Below are positions 12,646 to 22,842 of a stretch of DNA of 51,113 bases, in pieces. The stretch is from Guillardia theta CCMP2712 (taxonomy: Eukaryota; Cryptophyceae; Pyrenomonadales; Geminigeraceae). The stretch is taken from positions 17,697-68,809 of the forward strand of contig NW_005434508.1 in NCBI RefSeq assembly GCF_000315625.1, in the 5' to 3' direction. Below the pieces are notes generated by a model. The model saw only the letters and a program-made list of their open reading frames with translations. It did no database searches and was not told the origin of the DNA. A program made the position numbers and the translations under genes. The first letter of the stretch is position 1. The number at the start of each line of letters is the position of its first letter.

Positions 12646-13049
12646 ATGTGTGGCCATGAGGCAAGAGAGGACGAGAAAGAACTGGCGGGCGTTGTTTCAC
12701 ATGAAAACTGGAGGGATACGTCGACCATCGAGAGGAAGCAGTTTGGACTGGGGCCGTCTCACTCCCCTGCGGCAGCCAAGACGTCTCATGAGGATTGCTC
12801 AGAGGACGAGTATAACTCAGCTGTAAGATGGCTGCAGTTGTGCATCTGTTGTGTGTGTATATCTGATGTTGGATGCTCCAGGATGAAGCGTGCAATGACT
12901 GTGGGAGGAGAGGAGACAACTTGAGCGAGGGTGCTTCGCGTTCCTTGTGGTTGATCCCGTTGTTGACCTCAAAAGCAGAGGAGCTGGAGAATATTTTGTG
13001 GAAGGAGAAAGGATTCAAGATCCGACGGATGAAGGAAGTGAGTCTAGCA
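12646..13049 (+). CDS. Unrecognised protein with a CxxC motif, 5' exons (runs into assembly gap)
   Basis: Two exons can be supported. The first runs from ATG 12646 (start uncertain; the frame is open further upstream) through EDEYNSA and stops at a gtaaga donor near 12821. The second starts after a ctccag acceptor at about 12881 and reads DEACNDCGRRGDN and then SKAEELENILWKEKGFKIRR, up to a gtgagt donor at about 13038. The join is in phase. The CNDCGRRG motif could be half of a zinc site, but its partner is not visible. The gene is divergent from the GCN1-like gene, so the interval from about 12.35 to 12.65 kb may hold a shared promoter. The gap cuts it off and the glucosyltransferase ATG follows 0.3 kb after the gap, so it is probably a separate short gene. 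No family is recognised. Confidence 0.45.
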
Positions 13050-13671
13050 NNNNNNNNNNNNNNNNNNNNNNNNNNNNNNNNNNNNNNNNNNNNNNNNNNN
13101 NNNNNNNNNNNNNNNNNNNNNNNNNNNNNNNNNNNNNNNNNNNNNNNNNNNNNNNNNNNNNNNNNNNNNNNNNNNNNNNNNNNNNNNNNNNNNNNNNNNN
13201 NNNNNNNNNNNNNNNNNNNNNNNNNNNNNNNNNNNNNNNNNNNNNNNNNNNNNNNNNNNNNNNNNNNNNNNNNNNNNNNNNNNNNNNNNNNNNNNNNNNN
13301 NNNNNNNNNNNNNNNNNNNNNNNNNNNNNNNNNNNNNNNNNNNNNNNNNNNNNNNNNNNNNNNNNNNNNNNNNNNNNNNNNNNNNNNNNNNNNNNNNNNN
13401 NNNNNNNNNNNNNNNNNNNNNNNNNNNNNNNNNNNNNNNNNNNNNNNNNNNNNNNNNNNNNNNNNNNNNNNNNNNNNNNNNNNNNNNNNNNNNNNNNNNN
13501 NNNNNNNNNNNNNNNNNNNNNNNNNNNNNNNNNNNNNNNNNNNNNNNNNNNNNNNNNNNNNNNNNNNNNNNNNNNNNNNNNNNNNNNNNNNNNNNNNNNN
13601 NNNNNNNNNNNNNNNNNNNNNNNNNNNNNNNNNNNNNNNNNNNNNNNNNNNNNNNNNNNNNNNNNNNNNNN
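13050..13671. other. Assembly gap (622 N)
   Basis: Unsequenced bases. Long frames drawn across it have no meaning. Confidence 1.
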
Positions 13672-13960
13672 CCTCCTCCTTCCACCCCCTCCCCCCTTCT
13701 CTTGCTACTGTTGTTCTCCTCATTCTGTCCTCTAGCTTCTACTACTCCTCCTCCTCCTCCTCCTCCTCCTCCTCCTCCTCCCAACCCCTCCCCCCCTTCT
13801 CTTGCTACTGTCCTTCTCCTCCTTCTGTCCTCTTGCTCCTACTCCTACTCCTACTCCTACTCCTACCCCTTCTACTCCTGCTACTGCTCGGATTGGTACT
13901 ACTCCGGCTGATCCTGCTCCTGCTCCGTGGATTCCTGCGGTAGCTCCTTTCTGCTTCGTC
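13672..13960. repeat. CT-rich simple repeats before the glucosyltransferase start
   Basis: TCC runs, a duplicated CCCTCCCCCCTTCTCTTGCTACTG block (about 13689 and 13789) and a CTACTC run. It lies between the gap and ATG 13969, and is probably 5' UTR or promoter DNA. Confidence 0.75.
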
Positions 13961-13968
13961 CCGCGCCC

Positions 13969-16358
13969 ATGCTCTTTGAGCTCATCGACGATCTGGCCTG
14001 CCATGAAAGCGCACAGCTGGTGTGGCTGGCGAGCAGCTGCCTGGCGGTTGTCTACGTGGTCGGGTGGTACTTGATGTGTCGGAGGATGAACTCCTGGACC
14101 CTGGAGGAGCCGAGCCATGCTAAGACACGGAAGGGACATAAGGTTCGCCTCCATGGCATGAGGCGCCGGGGCTGAGCTTCCGTTCAGGTCTCCGTCATCC
14201 TGCCTGTCAAAGGCGTTCATGAACAGACTCTGGACAACTGGAGGACGCAGGTGACGAGTGGGTGGGAGGGCTCGAGGGGCTCCTGACCGGCATGGTCAAG
14301 ATCAAGCTGGATCACGGGGGTGAGACCGAGTACTTCTTCTGCATGGAGAGCACGCAGGACCCTGTGAGCAAGCGAGTGAGACGGGCTGACACGTGATGTG
14401 ACCCGCGGGTCGTGCTGAGCAGGCGTACAAGGCAGCGATGGAGTTCAAGGAGGAGCAGAAGGATCTGAAGAACGTCAACGTGGTTGTCTGCGGACTATCC
14501 TTCTACTGCACACAGAAGATTCACAACCTCCTTGAAGGGTATGCATGCTTCGCGTGACGAGCAACCTGATTCAAGTTGGACCCCAGGGTCTCGCAGATCA
14601 GCAAGGAGAGCAACTATGTGTTGTTCCTGGACGACGACGCGCAGATGTCGTCAAGGTCGTCATATCGCTGTCATGAGAGGAAGGAGCGATGAACAGGCAG
14701 CAGGATCCTCCTCAGCCTCATGGACGTGCTGGACAGGGACGACAAGGTCCTCATAGCGTGAGTTGCGACGGCGGGTCAGCAGCGACTGAGAGATGAGGGT
14801 CAGATCCGGCTGGCCGTTCGAAGTGAATCCCAAGACCTTTGCTGGTTTCATGCTGTTTGCGTGAGCGGGACGAGATCGCTGCTCCTCCTCTTACACATTG
14901 CGCAGGTACAGGATGCTCTCGGTGATCGCTCTTGGCCAAAAGTACCCGACGGTCCTGTGGTGTGTATCGTTTCCGCTGGCAGCCCATCCCTCCCTCTTGG
15001 GAACCTTCTGATTGTACTCCAAGGGGAGGGTGCCTCCTGTTGAGGACAAGAGATCTCTTCGACGACAAGGTTGGAATCTTGCAGGCCTGGGAGGTAAAAC
15101 ATTGATGGCGTGCTGTGAACTTGTGATACCATGGATGATATGCTGTAAACCTGTGATGATCGTTTGCAAGGACTGTGGATATTCCGACGATATGATCATG
15201 GCTGGGCGAGCAAGCAAAGTGAACAAGAAGATTTTCATCCCCCCAGTCGCTGTATTACCGTCTATGTATGACTTATCTGTGCAAGGCTTCCTAGCTAGTA
15301 GACTGAAAAATTGCAGGATGAAGGAAGATTACTCGGTCAGGAACCACTGGAACTATATCCGACGGCAGATGTTTGTAAGACACTGAGTTTGCAACGTTGA
15401 ACTCACAGATGACTTGTGTATTGGTAAGGTTTGCGACACTTACAGTGATATCTTCGATCGGGTGATGTGTTCATACCCGGCCATCTCTCCAGCATTCTCC
15501 GTCTGACTGAGAGACCAGATGAACAACTTGTTCCTTTTGATAGTCATCTGCATCATCGTCTTGTTGGTAGGCTGCTTGACCTTCCAGGTATGCTTCTCAG
15601 CTCACTGCCTGCACGACTCTCATGTGATATCAAAGGTCTTGATCTTGGCAAGTCTCGTTGGGGCAGGGAAGAGCTGGCTGCTGGGACAGTGAGCGTATCC
15701 ATGCTGCGTTGCTTCTGCCGTTGAATGTTTCCTTTGCAGTCTTTCGGCCTATCACCTGAATCGTCAGAGCTGCGGCTGGGTCGGCAACGGCCTGCGCGGG
15801 AACCGTTCTTGACTTACAACCTGTGCAGATCCCTCTCGCTCCAGATGTCTTGTATGTCATCATCTCAGGTTCAGTCTCTTGCTGCTACCGTTACATCAGA
15901 GTCACGTGCTGTGGTTCAGCCTTCGCTCTCGTCTGGATCCACTCGATCTACATGGCTAACGAAACCTTGATCAAAACATGCTCGCGCGTGTATGGAAAGC
16001 AATTCCCTCCTCTCACATCTCACTACAGCGTTCTGTCAGTCTGCTCTCTGCTCTGAAGGCTGAAAAACCTGACGTGCAGACAGGTTCTGGGTTAAGTTCT
16101 TCTTTGCTTTGCTAGCTCAATGCACATTCCAGTCATGTTGTCGTTGTTCTCTTGTTTTGTTGCCTCTCATCGTGTTTTGTGGCAGCATCTGCCGTGATCG
16201 CGATGCTGGACAACTCCATAGTGTGGTCGGGCATCTGCTACAAGAAGGCCAAAGGGAAGGTAGCGAGCGTTTGGAGGAGAACTACAGGCAACACAGACTG
16301 TGCGGAGAGGGAGGAGGTGACGAGCTGGCAGATGGGGAGTGGTATACAGTGCCGTTGA
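13969..16358 (+). CDS. Plant-type ceramide glucosyltransferase (GT21)
   Basis: Transfers glucose from UDP-glucose to ceramide at the ER/Golgi, making glucosylceramide. Exons in phase: 13969-14142, 14188-14250, 14301-14363, 14423-14538, 14587-14655, 14701-14757, 14804-14860, 14906-14959, 15024-15093, 15171-15265, 15317-15374, 15429-15466 and 15512-15587. Exons after that are less certain. An N-terminal membrane segment (WLASSCLAVVYVVGWYL) is followed by the catalytic domain: VSVILPVKGV, ESTQDP (D1), LFLDDDAQM (D2), LWGGCLLLR, and GYSDDMIMAGRA (D3). WNYIRRQMF stands where animal enzymes have (Q/R)xxRW, as in plant enzymes (WNYLRKQTF). A C-terminal membrane helix (FLLIVICIIVLLV) and a last segment VIAMLDNSIVWSGICY also match the plant-type order. 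Exons between 15740 and about 16110 are ambiguous in frame. Confidence 0.85.
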
Positions 16359-17518
16359 AGGAGTCGCAGGAGAAGGTAGCGATGTAGAAGTATGATCTGA
16401 TCTTGACTCGCCGTCAATGTTGGCAGGCCAAGACAGCGAGGATGAAGAGACCATGACTGAAAGTTGCCGGGCCTGCTGCGACCAGCACCAAGTAAGACAA
16501 GTTAGTGAGATAGTAGTGAGTACCAATCTTCAATTAAATTCGAGTTTGCCTCAGAAAAGAGACTAGTAAAATATCAAGGACAGAAGCGTGCTCTCATTCT
16601 ATTCTTAACGACCTCCAGCCATGTCAGAGTCGATTCGACAAGGGCAGATTGGCGGGATGCGGGCTGTATGAGCAGGGACTGGGGGCCGGGTGGTGCGAGG
16701 GACAAGACCCTAGGGGAGAGGGGTGGGTGGTGATAATTGTTACCGTTGTAGGCATGGCGGCCGAAATGATGGCAGAGGAGGGGGAGAGAAGTGAAGCGGA
16801 GAGAAGCTGTAGGGAGGGGAGACAAGAGAAGGTGTGGTAAGATAATAGTTCCGAGAGAGGGGAAGGAGAGGAGCGAAAATAGAATGAGGGGATATGAACA
16901 TTCAAGGGCAAACGGACGTGAAGTACCGTGCGGAGCGATGAAAAGAAAGAGGATAGAGTATCGACATCAAGAGGAAAGTAGAGAATTATGGGTTGGGAAC
17001 AGACCGGAAGAGAAAAGGACGTCAGGAGGGGAGGTGGATTCATATGGGTAGCAATGATGTCAGCGGAAGAGGTGGATTCATATGAGTAGTAATGATACCA
17101 TCACCGAGCATGAGATCTTCGAGTAGATGTGCAGAGGGAGCTGTGAGCAGACATCAAGTCTCAGCCTTGGCTGGTGGAGGAGAGAAGAGAGAGAGAGAGA
17201 TTGTTAGATACATTGACTAGTCTTTAAGCAATCAGTTCCATTGAGAGATTGGAGCGACTTCACTTCAAACTGATCTGTCACTGCTGATCCAGACCTTGCA
17301 GGGGATTCTTCCATTGGATTCAGGATGAAGAAGCGAAGGCAGGAAGGAGCATGTCAGGGAGTTGAAACCGTGAAGGAAGATTGATAGGAACATGTTCACA
17401 AGGCAAGCCGTCGCGGGTCTCGAGAGTTGTGTTTGGTTAGTATGTCCGGAAACGAGAATTTGATCTGCTGGTTTATGCTCAATGAGTCCTGGGAACATCT
17501 CCCCAGCTCTGCGCGTTG
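16359..17518. other. Intergenic region without a recognisable gene
   Basis: No ORF here has protein-like composition. It holds a short direct repeat of a GGTGGATTCATATG block (about 17033-17058 and 17070-17092) and a GA run at about 17187-17204. A pyrimidine-rich acceptor-like site (atctccccag, 17496-17505) just before ATG 17519 may mark a 5' UTR intron of the next gene. Confidence 0.5.
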
Positions 17519-20500
17519 ATGCCGTTGCCTCCTGTTCCCCCCGCTCGACTCGAAAGCTTGTACAAGGTAGCGTCTGATCGAATGGATAGCATGAGGCCCC
17601 TGAGGTTGCAGTTTGACAACGGGAAATCACCCGGGCCGGGAGCGAACAGCCTGGAGAACCAGGTGTCGATGATGATGAGGTCAAAGAAGGCGAAGAAGTT
17701 CAAGAAGATGGTGGCGGATAAGATGGGAGATAGTCTTGCATCGTCAAGAGAGGTTGAGCCTCCAACTAGAGGGAACGAGTCGTTCAGCTTCGAGACTCCG
17801 CGCCACAAGTCAGAGGATCAAGACGACGATGATCAGAGCCCGACGCTGACTGCGCTCAAGAAACTGACGAAGAGGATGGACTTCTGGCAGCAGCTCGGAG
17901 CAGCAGATGCGGAGGCTTCCCCTCCGAAGAATTTGAGAAGCCATGTGAAGTCGAAGAGGGTGGATACAACGTTGGAGCATGCCCTTGAAGGCAGTGAAAG
18001 ATTAGTTCAGTCCTTTGACATGTCGGCAATCAAGAAAGAAGGAAGCACAATGCATACTTGGAATATGCTGGATGATGCAGCCAAGATCGATTTCTACATT
18101 GATTGCCCGGAAAGCGCACGATCACATCTAGATCAGCACATTTCGCATCAAGAGATCTCGTTTCTGCTCTCTTTGTCCCTGTCGTCAAACCAATCAAGGA
18201 AGTCGAAGTTCTTTGTGAGAGTGCTGCATCCACATGTCAGAGCGGATGCGATCAGTGGCCTTGAGCTCCCTGAGATGAGAAAAGCTGTCCACTCGCTCTC
18301 TAGTCAGGAGAAGGAAGAAACTTTCCTGTACATGAACGCAGAGCAGATTGCTGCCATACTGACTGAAATGACAAGTTCTGACACCTACAAGACCTTCGAG
18401 TTGGTGGAAAAACATAAACGCGCTGAGGTGTTCACCAGGCTGCCCCTTCCCTGTCAGCGAGACATCTTGGACATGGCTCCGATCAAGTACAGGTCTCAAC
18501 TCATCTCAGACCTCAGCGTGCAGGACGCCATCGCTCTGCTCCTCTTGTACCCACCCAAGGCTGCCTGGACCCTCCTCAAACAGTTCTCGACGAGGATGCA
18601 GGAAGACGTCGTGCTGGAGCTGCCGGAGGACTTGCGATCTCAAGTGCTTCTGGCCATGTCCGAGCGAGAGGTCCAACATCTGGTCGATCACCTGCCACAG
18701 TCGAGTCAGGTAGCGCTCATGACGGACTTGTCTTCAGAAGCTGTCTGCTTCCTCTTCGACGTGCTCCGACCCTCAACGCTGGGACCTCTGCTTAGCGAGC
18801 TCAACTACGAGCACCACAAGGAAGCAGTCGAAAGGCTTTCTGCGGCAAAACGCATTTCTCTGCTCCAGCACCTTCCGACAGCCCTCAAGGTCGAAGTGAC
18901 GAAGACGTTTGACAAGAGAGAATTCCTCTCTCTCATCAAAGTGCTCGACCGGAGTATCCTCGCGCAGGCGCTGCAGGAGATGGACTTGTACGATCAGGTC
19001 GAGGTCTGCAACCAGATCCCTGACCCCTACCGCACCGAGCTCGTGCTGGAACTCGATGGCGACAAGCGGCTGGCGCTGTTGTCGTCCCTTGACACGCAGG
19101 AGAAAGTTTCCATCTTGAAGAGCTTCGACAAGAAGGCTTTCAGGAACACCTTCAATCAGCTGCAGCGAGCATACGATGCCGATGTGCTGTCTGCTATGAA
19201 CCCCGTCGAGCTGGCTGAGCTGATCTGCGGGCTCTCAGGGATCGATCAAGAGAACGTGTTGAGGCTTCTGAAGCCCGAGCAGCTCAAGTTGGTCCTGATG
19301 GAGATGGGCATCGAAGACTGTCTTGCCGTGATCCCTCTGATCAGCAGGCAGGTAAGATGTCAGGTGCTGTCGATGCTTCCCGACGGTGTCCGATCGCTGG
19401 TCTTCCGTCAGCTCATCTTCAAGCAGCAAGGCAACTCGCTCAGATCCTCTCAGGCGGGATACGATCTCGACGCCCTCGCTATGCTCATGAGTCTCGGGAC
19501 GGAGGTCGCCTACACGACCCTGAGGGAGATGGGGGATCCCCTCAAGCTCTCCGTCCTCTCCAAGGTCTCGACGACGGAGAGGACGGCGCTGCTGGAGTGG
19601 ATGGACCCCATCGAGCGAGCGGAGGTGCTGGACAACCTGACCCTAGAGGACAGCGCCAACTCGCTGCGCATCATGAACACCGACAGGGCGGTGGAGGGGC
19701 TGGTGGAGATCGTTCCCAACAAACGAGCGATCCTCCTTGTCGCCCTGCCGGAGAAGGAGAGGGTCGCGATCATCGAGAGGATGCAGGCTGATGAAGCCTC
19801 CCACGTTCTCAGCTCGCTGCCTCTCCCCGACGCCGTCGCCATCTTGAAGCACCTGAGCCCTGCCACTAGCGTCAACTGCTTCCTCAACATGACGACGGAG
19901 GAATGTGTGGTGGTGCTGGAAGCGGTTCCAGCGAGGCAGAGGGCTGAGATCATGTGCAGCATGGAGATCGAGGACTCAGTTCGGATCCTGAGCGACATGA
20001 GCCCAAGGAAGGTCGTCGAGACCCTGCAGCACGTGCAAGATAACGACCTGAGCCTGATGGCCCGTGACCTGCCGAGGTCTCTGCTGCAGGAGGTGATCGA
20101 GTTGGCCTCCCTCCGCCTCCGCACCAGGATAGTCCGCCTGCTGCCGGGCTCATCGAGGGCCTCGATCCTCAATGGCACGGAGGGCAGCCGGTTCCTTGCC
20201 ATGCTCAAGTGCCTGACGTCAGAGGACATGGAGGGCTGCTTCACGGAGCTCACCCCTGCTGCCCAGCTGCAAGTCATCCAGCATGTGCCGCCACGAGACG
20301 CCAAGAGCCTCGTCGGCCTTCTCCCCGCCGCCTCCCGCATCCCCCTGCTGTCCCAGATGAACTTGGAGGCGTGCTCGCAGATCCTCAAGAGCGAGCAGAA
20401 GGAGACGATCGAGGGACTCCTCGGCCTCCTGACGGCCGAGAGGCGCAAGGAGATCCTCCACAAGCTCCCGGAGAGCGTGCAGAGTGCTATCGCCGTCCCC

Positions 20501-21409
20501 TCCTCTGCTCCACAGCCCCAGCGGTCTCCCTCAGAGCTCAAGACATCTCCAGCGTCACCGTCAAGGCTCATGCCGGCAGCTCACGACCTGAGTGCCGAAG
20601 GAGCCGTCGTTGTGTCGCTCTTGTTCAAGCATGACGAGGGCTGGGCGGGAGGTAGAAGAAACCTCCGCTTCTGGGAGGTATGGGTGAAGGAGACGCTATG
20701 CCAGGCAGTGGACACCTCCCCCAAGCGAGTGGAGCTGGTCTCGCTGCAGGAGTCGACGGCCTCTCTCGTCCTGAGGTGCCTGGCGAGCAGGTCAAGCAGG
20801 CAGAGATCGCCGCTCGAGCTCGCTCAGGAGATCGTCGGGTGGCTCAGGGAGGCGAAGCTGGAGTATGGGCTTGAGATGTTGTCGGGGACGATCCACGCCC
20901 AGCAGGCGATGAGCTCGCCGATGAGGATGAGCTCCTTGCACAACAGAAGCCTCAGCTCCCACCTCGACCCTTCGCGAACAGCCAACGACCTGTCGGCCTT
21001 GAGACACTCATCGGCTCTCGGAGAGCGAGAAGATGAGCCCTTGGCTTACTTCGCCGGCTTCTCCCCGGAGAGTTACAAGATCCTCCAGGCGTCTGACATG
21101 GAGGAGGAGGAGGAGGAGGAGGAGGAGCACTCGGTAGCCAAGGGAGATCTCTCGCTGCTTGACAAGCTCTTTGAGCCTCTCAGCATGGACGGTCGGGTGG
21201 GAAACGAGGGATGGAGCATGGAAGACTCGCGGGCGTCGGGGGGTCACGACATTTTCGAGAACCTTCAAATGCTACAGTCAACGATCCAGCGGAGAAACCA
21301 TGACATCCGATCCTTCACGAGGTCTGTGAGGAGCTTGCAGCATGACGTAGAGGCAGAGCGGACACGAGGGAGGGAGAGAGACAAGAGCGGGGACTTCATC
21401 TATGCTTAG
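17519..21409 (+). CDS. Large soluble alpha-solenoid of MgtE-N-like repeats
   Basis: An intron-free 1,296-residue frame. Residues 1 to about 200 are basic and low in order. From about 215 to 1010 the chain is a continuous array of roughly 28-35 residue helical repeats. The recurring pattern is L(x)2(L/M)(x)5A(x)2(L/V)L(x)2L followed by P(x)2(R/K)(x)3(L/I)L, for example ERTALLEWMDPIERAEVL and PDAVAILKHLSPA. This resembles the N-terminal cytosolic superhelix of MgtE magnesium channels and related FliG-like helical repeats. There is no CBS pair and no membrane segment, so it is not a transporter. Residues 1040-1130 look like a small alpha/beta domain (RVELVSLQEST...LELAQEIVGWL); the rest is acidic and Ser-rich. 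TTG 17516 precedes the chosen ATG. The role is probably a scaffold; no function is claimed. It ends 38 bp before the convergent SDR gene. Confidence 0.8.
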   Translation: MPLPPVPPARLESLYKVASDRMDSMRPLRLQFDNGKSPGPGANSLENQVSMMMRSKKAKKFKKMVADKMGDSLASSREVEPPTRGNESFSFETPRHKSEDQDDDDQSPTLTALKKLTKRMDFWQQLGAADAEASPPKNLRSHVKSKRVDTTLEHALEGSERLVQSFDMSAIKKEGSTMHTWNMLDDAAKIDFYIDCPESARSHLDQHISHQEISFLLSLSLSSNQSRKSKFFVRVLHPHVRADAISGLELPEMRKAVHSLSSQEKEETFLYMNAEQIAAILTEMTSSDTYKTFELVEKHKRAEVFTRLPLPCQRDILDMAPIKYRSQLISDLSVQDAIALLLLYPPKAAWTLLKQFSTRMQEDVVLELPEDLRSQVLLAMSEREVQHLVDHLPQSSQVALMTDLSSEAVCFLFDVLRPSTLGPLLSELNYEHHKEAVERLSAAKRISLLQHLPTALKVEVTKTFDKREFLSLIKVLDRSILAQALQEMDLYDQVEVCNQIPDPYRTELVLELDGDKRLALLSSLDTQEKVSILKSFDKKAFRNTFNQLQRAYDADVLSAMNPVELAELICGLSGIDQENVLRLLKPEQLKLVLMEMGIEDCLAVIPLISRQVRCQVLSMLPDGVRSLVFRQLIFKQQGNSLRSSQAGYDLDALAMLMSLGTEVAYTTLREMGDPLKLSVLSKVSTTERTALLEWMDPIERAEVLDNLTLEDSANSLRIMNTDRAVEGLVEIVPNKRAILLVALPEKERVAIIERMQADEASHVLSSLPLPDAVAILKHLSPATSVNCFLNMTTEECVVVLEAVPARQRAEIMCSMEIEDSVRILSDMSPRKVVETLQHVQDNDLSLMARDLPRSLLQEVIELASLRLRTRIVRLLPGSSRASILNGTEGSRFLAMLKCLTSEDMEGCFTELTPAAQLQVIQHVPPRDAKSLVGLLPAASRIPLLSQMNLEACSQILKSEQKETIEGLLGLLTAERRKEILHKLPESVQSAIAVPSSAPQPQRSPSELKTSPASPSRLMPAAHDLSAEGAVVVSLLFKHDEGWAGGRRNLRFWEVWVKETLCQAVDTSPKRVELVSLQESTASLVLRCLASRSSRQRSPLELAQEIVGWLREAKLEYGLEMLSGTIHAQQAMSSPMRMSSLHNRSLSSHLDPSRTANDLSALRHSSALGEREDEPLAYFAGFSPESYKILQASDMEEEEEEEEEHSVAKGDLSLLDKLFEPLSMDGRVGNEGWSMEDSRASGGHDIFENLQMLQSTIQRRNHDIRSFTRSVRSLQHDVEAERTRGRERDKSGDFIYA

Positions 21410-21447
21410 CAGGACGAGTGTACATGAACGAACAGAGTTAGACTAGC

Positions 21448-22755
21448 TCACGCTGACTCGTACCTAATCGAATCGATGTCAAACGGGACGGCGTTGTCGG
21501 GGGTCAGCTGGGAGAGCATGCTGGAGTAGTCCAACCCTACGACTTCTCGGCCGGTGGGAAAGAGGCTTCCCTGGAGTGGCATCTGAAGCACGTCATCGAG
21601 AGACAGCGGGCTCTTGTTGTCCACTGCGTCCCCGAAGAAACACTCGCGCGTCGTCTTTCCCATGCTCCTGCACGACTGCAAGCTCGAGTAGATGTCGACA
21701 GGCTCTGCCGTGTCCCTGTAGTAGCACTCGAAGGAGACGTCCCTGACCTTGTCCCCCATGGCTGATGCCACCAGGACTTCAGCTACATCCAGCCGGGAGA
21801 TCACCCCGTTCTTCATCAGCCCCTGGTTCAACTCCACCTCTCTCGGCCCCCTCCTCTCCCCGAACGAAAGCTGCCCTGCTCTCACGATCACGTAGCTCCT
21901 TGCCGCTCCCTTGTCAGCTGCATACAGCTCCTGCACTGCGTTCTCTCCCTTCTCAATCCTTCCGCAGACCTCACACCTCCCTCCTCCAGATCCTCCGCCC
22001 TGCATCCACATCATCCACAGAGGTGCAGTAGGAGAGAAAGAATTTCGATACCTGCTCCTGCTGCTGGTTGCGGCACTTCCCGCACACAGAGCTCAGAACC
22101 ACCAGTTTCTTCACCTACACAACCAAGTAAGTCTCATCCCTCTCATTCTCTTGTCCTCTACGTCTTGATCCAGGCACGCCTTGGCCACGTTGCTCAGCCC
22201 CGTCACTTCCATGCTCGATCCTTCTGGACGATCCGCTGCCTCCTTGAGGTCGACCGCCTCCTGCTGCGGAGCACGGAACCGGGGCTCGACGGCATAGATG
22301 ACAGTCCCTGAGTTCCTGACTACCTCGCTCACCTCCTTTTCATCCATGAGGTCGCACTTGCTGACGGTCAGGAGCTTCGAGTCACCAGGGATGCTGATGC
22401 TGGAGGTCGGAGAGACGCATGCTGTGACGGGCACCTTCTGCTTCAGCAGCATCCTTAGCACATCCCCCCCCACGTAGCTGTCGGCTCCCACCACCGTCAC
22501 TGTGCCCACCAGTCCCTCAGCACCCGAGCGAGGAGGAGCAGAGACCAGCAAGAGGCCAGCACTGGCTGCTGATGCCAAGAAGGAGCGCCTCTGCATTGAA
22601 GCGGACTCAGCCCAGCTCTGCATGCTGAGCCGGCAGAGCGAACTGCATCGCGGATTTCTGCATGCTGCGTGGAGAGCGGAGGACGAGAGAGAGAAGCATG
22701 AGGAGAGATGGAGATTCGACAGAACAATCGCCAGGAGGAGAGTTGGCGACTTCAT
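21448..22755 (-). CDS. Plastid-targeted atypical SDR (NAD(P)-binding Rossmann) with zinc-finger-like insert
   Basis: Three exons in phase (22755-22162, 22114-22052, 21999-21448; introns 47 and 52 bp) give 402 residues. Residues 1-20 are a signal peptide ending SSC, followed by Phe and a Ser/Arg-rich stretch: the bipartite targeting form of secondary red plastids. Near residue 50 a twin-Arg plus hydrophobic segment (RRSFLASAASAGLLLV) suggests onward transfer to the thylakoid lumen, or a membrane anchor. The Rossmann part starts VTVVGADSYVGGDVLR (GxxxxxGG form of the NAD(P) loop), and continues through VKKLVVLSS and AARSYVIVRAGQL, as in NmrA-like/atypical SDRs. Between them, residues about 206-228 insert CGKC, a Gly-rich linker and CEVCGR, a possible zinc site. 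The canonical YxxxK pair is not evident. Related plastid proteins act as assembly factors or reductases; the substrate is unknown. Confidence 0.75.
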
Positions 22756-22842
22756 CGCGGCAAGTTGAAATCTCCTGTCAAGGAAATTTTCAGTCTCCAA
22801 TCGTTTGTTGAATCCATCCCATGTAACGCGTGCTCCTCCCCC

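Noticed and set aside
12638-13943. Long frames on both strands across the gap
   Set aside because: They consist mostly of unknown bases; only the sequenced edges were used.
16624-17051. Frames on both strands upstream of the solenoid gene
   Set aside because: No family pattern, biased composition and no splice-supported extension.
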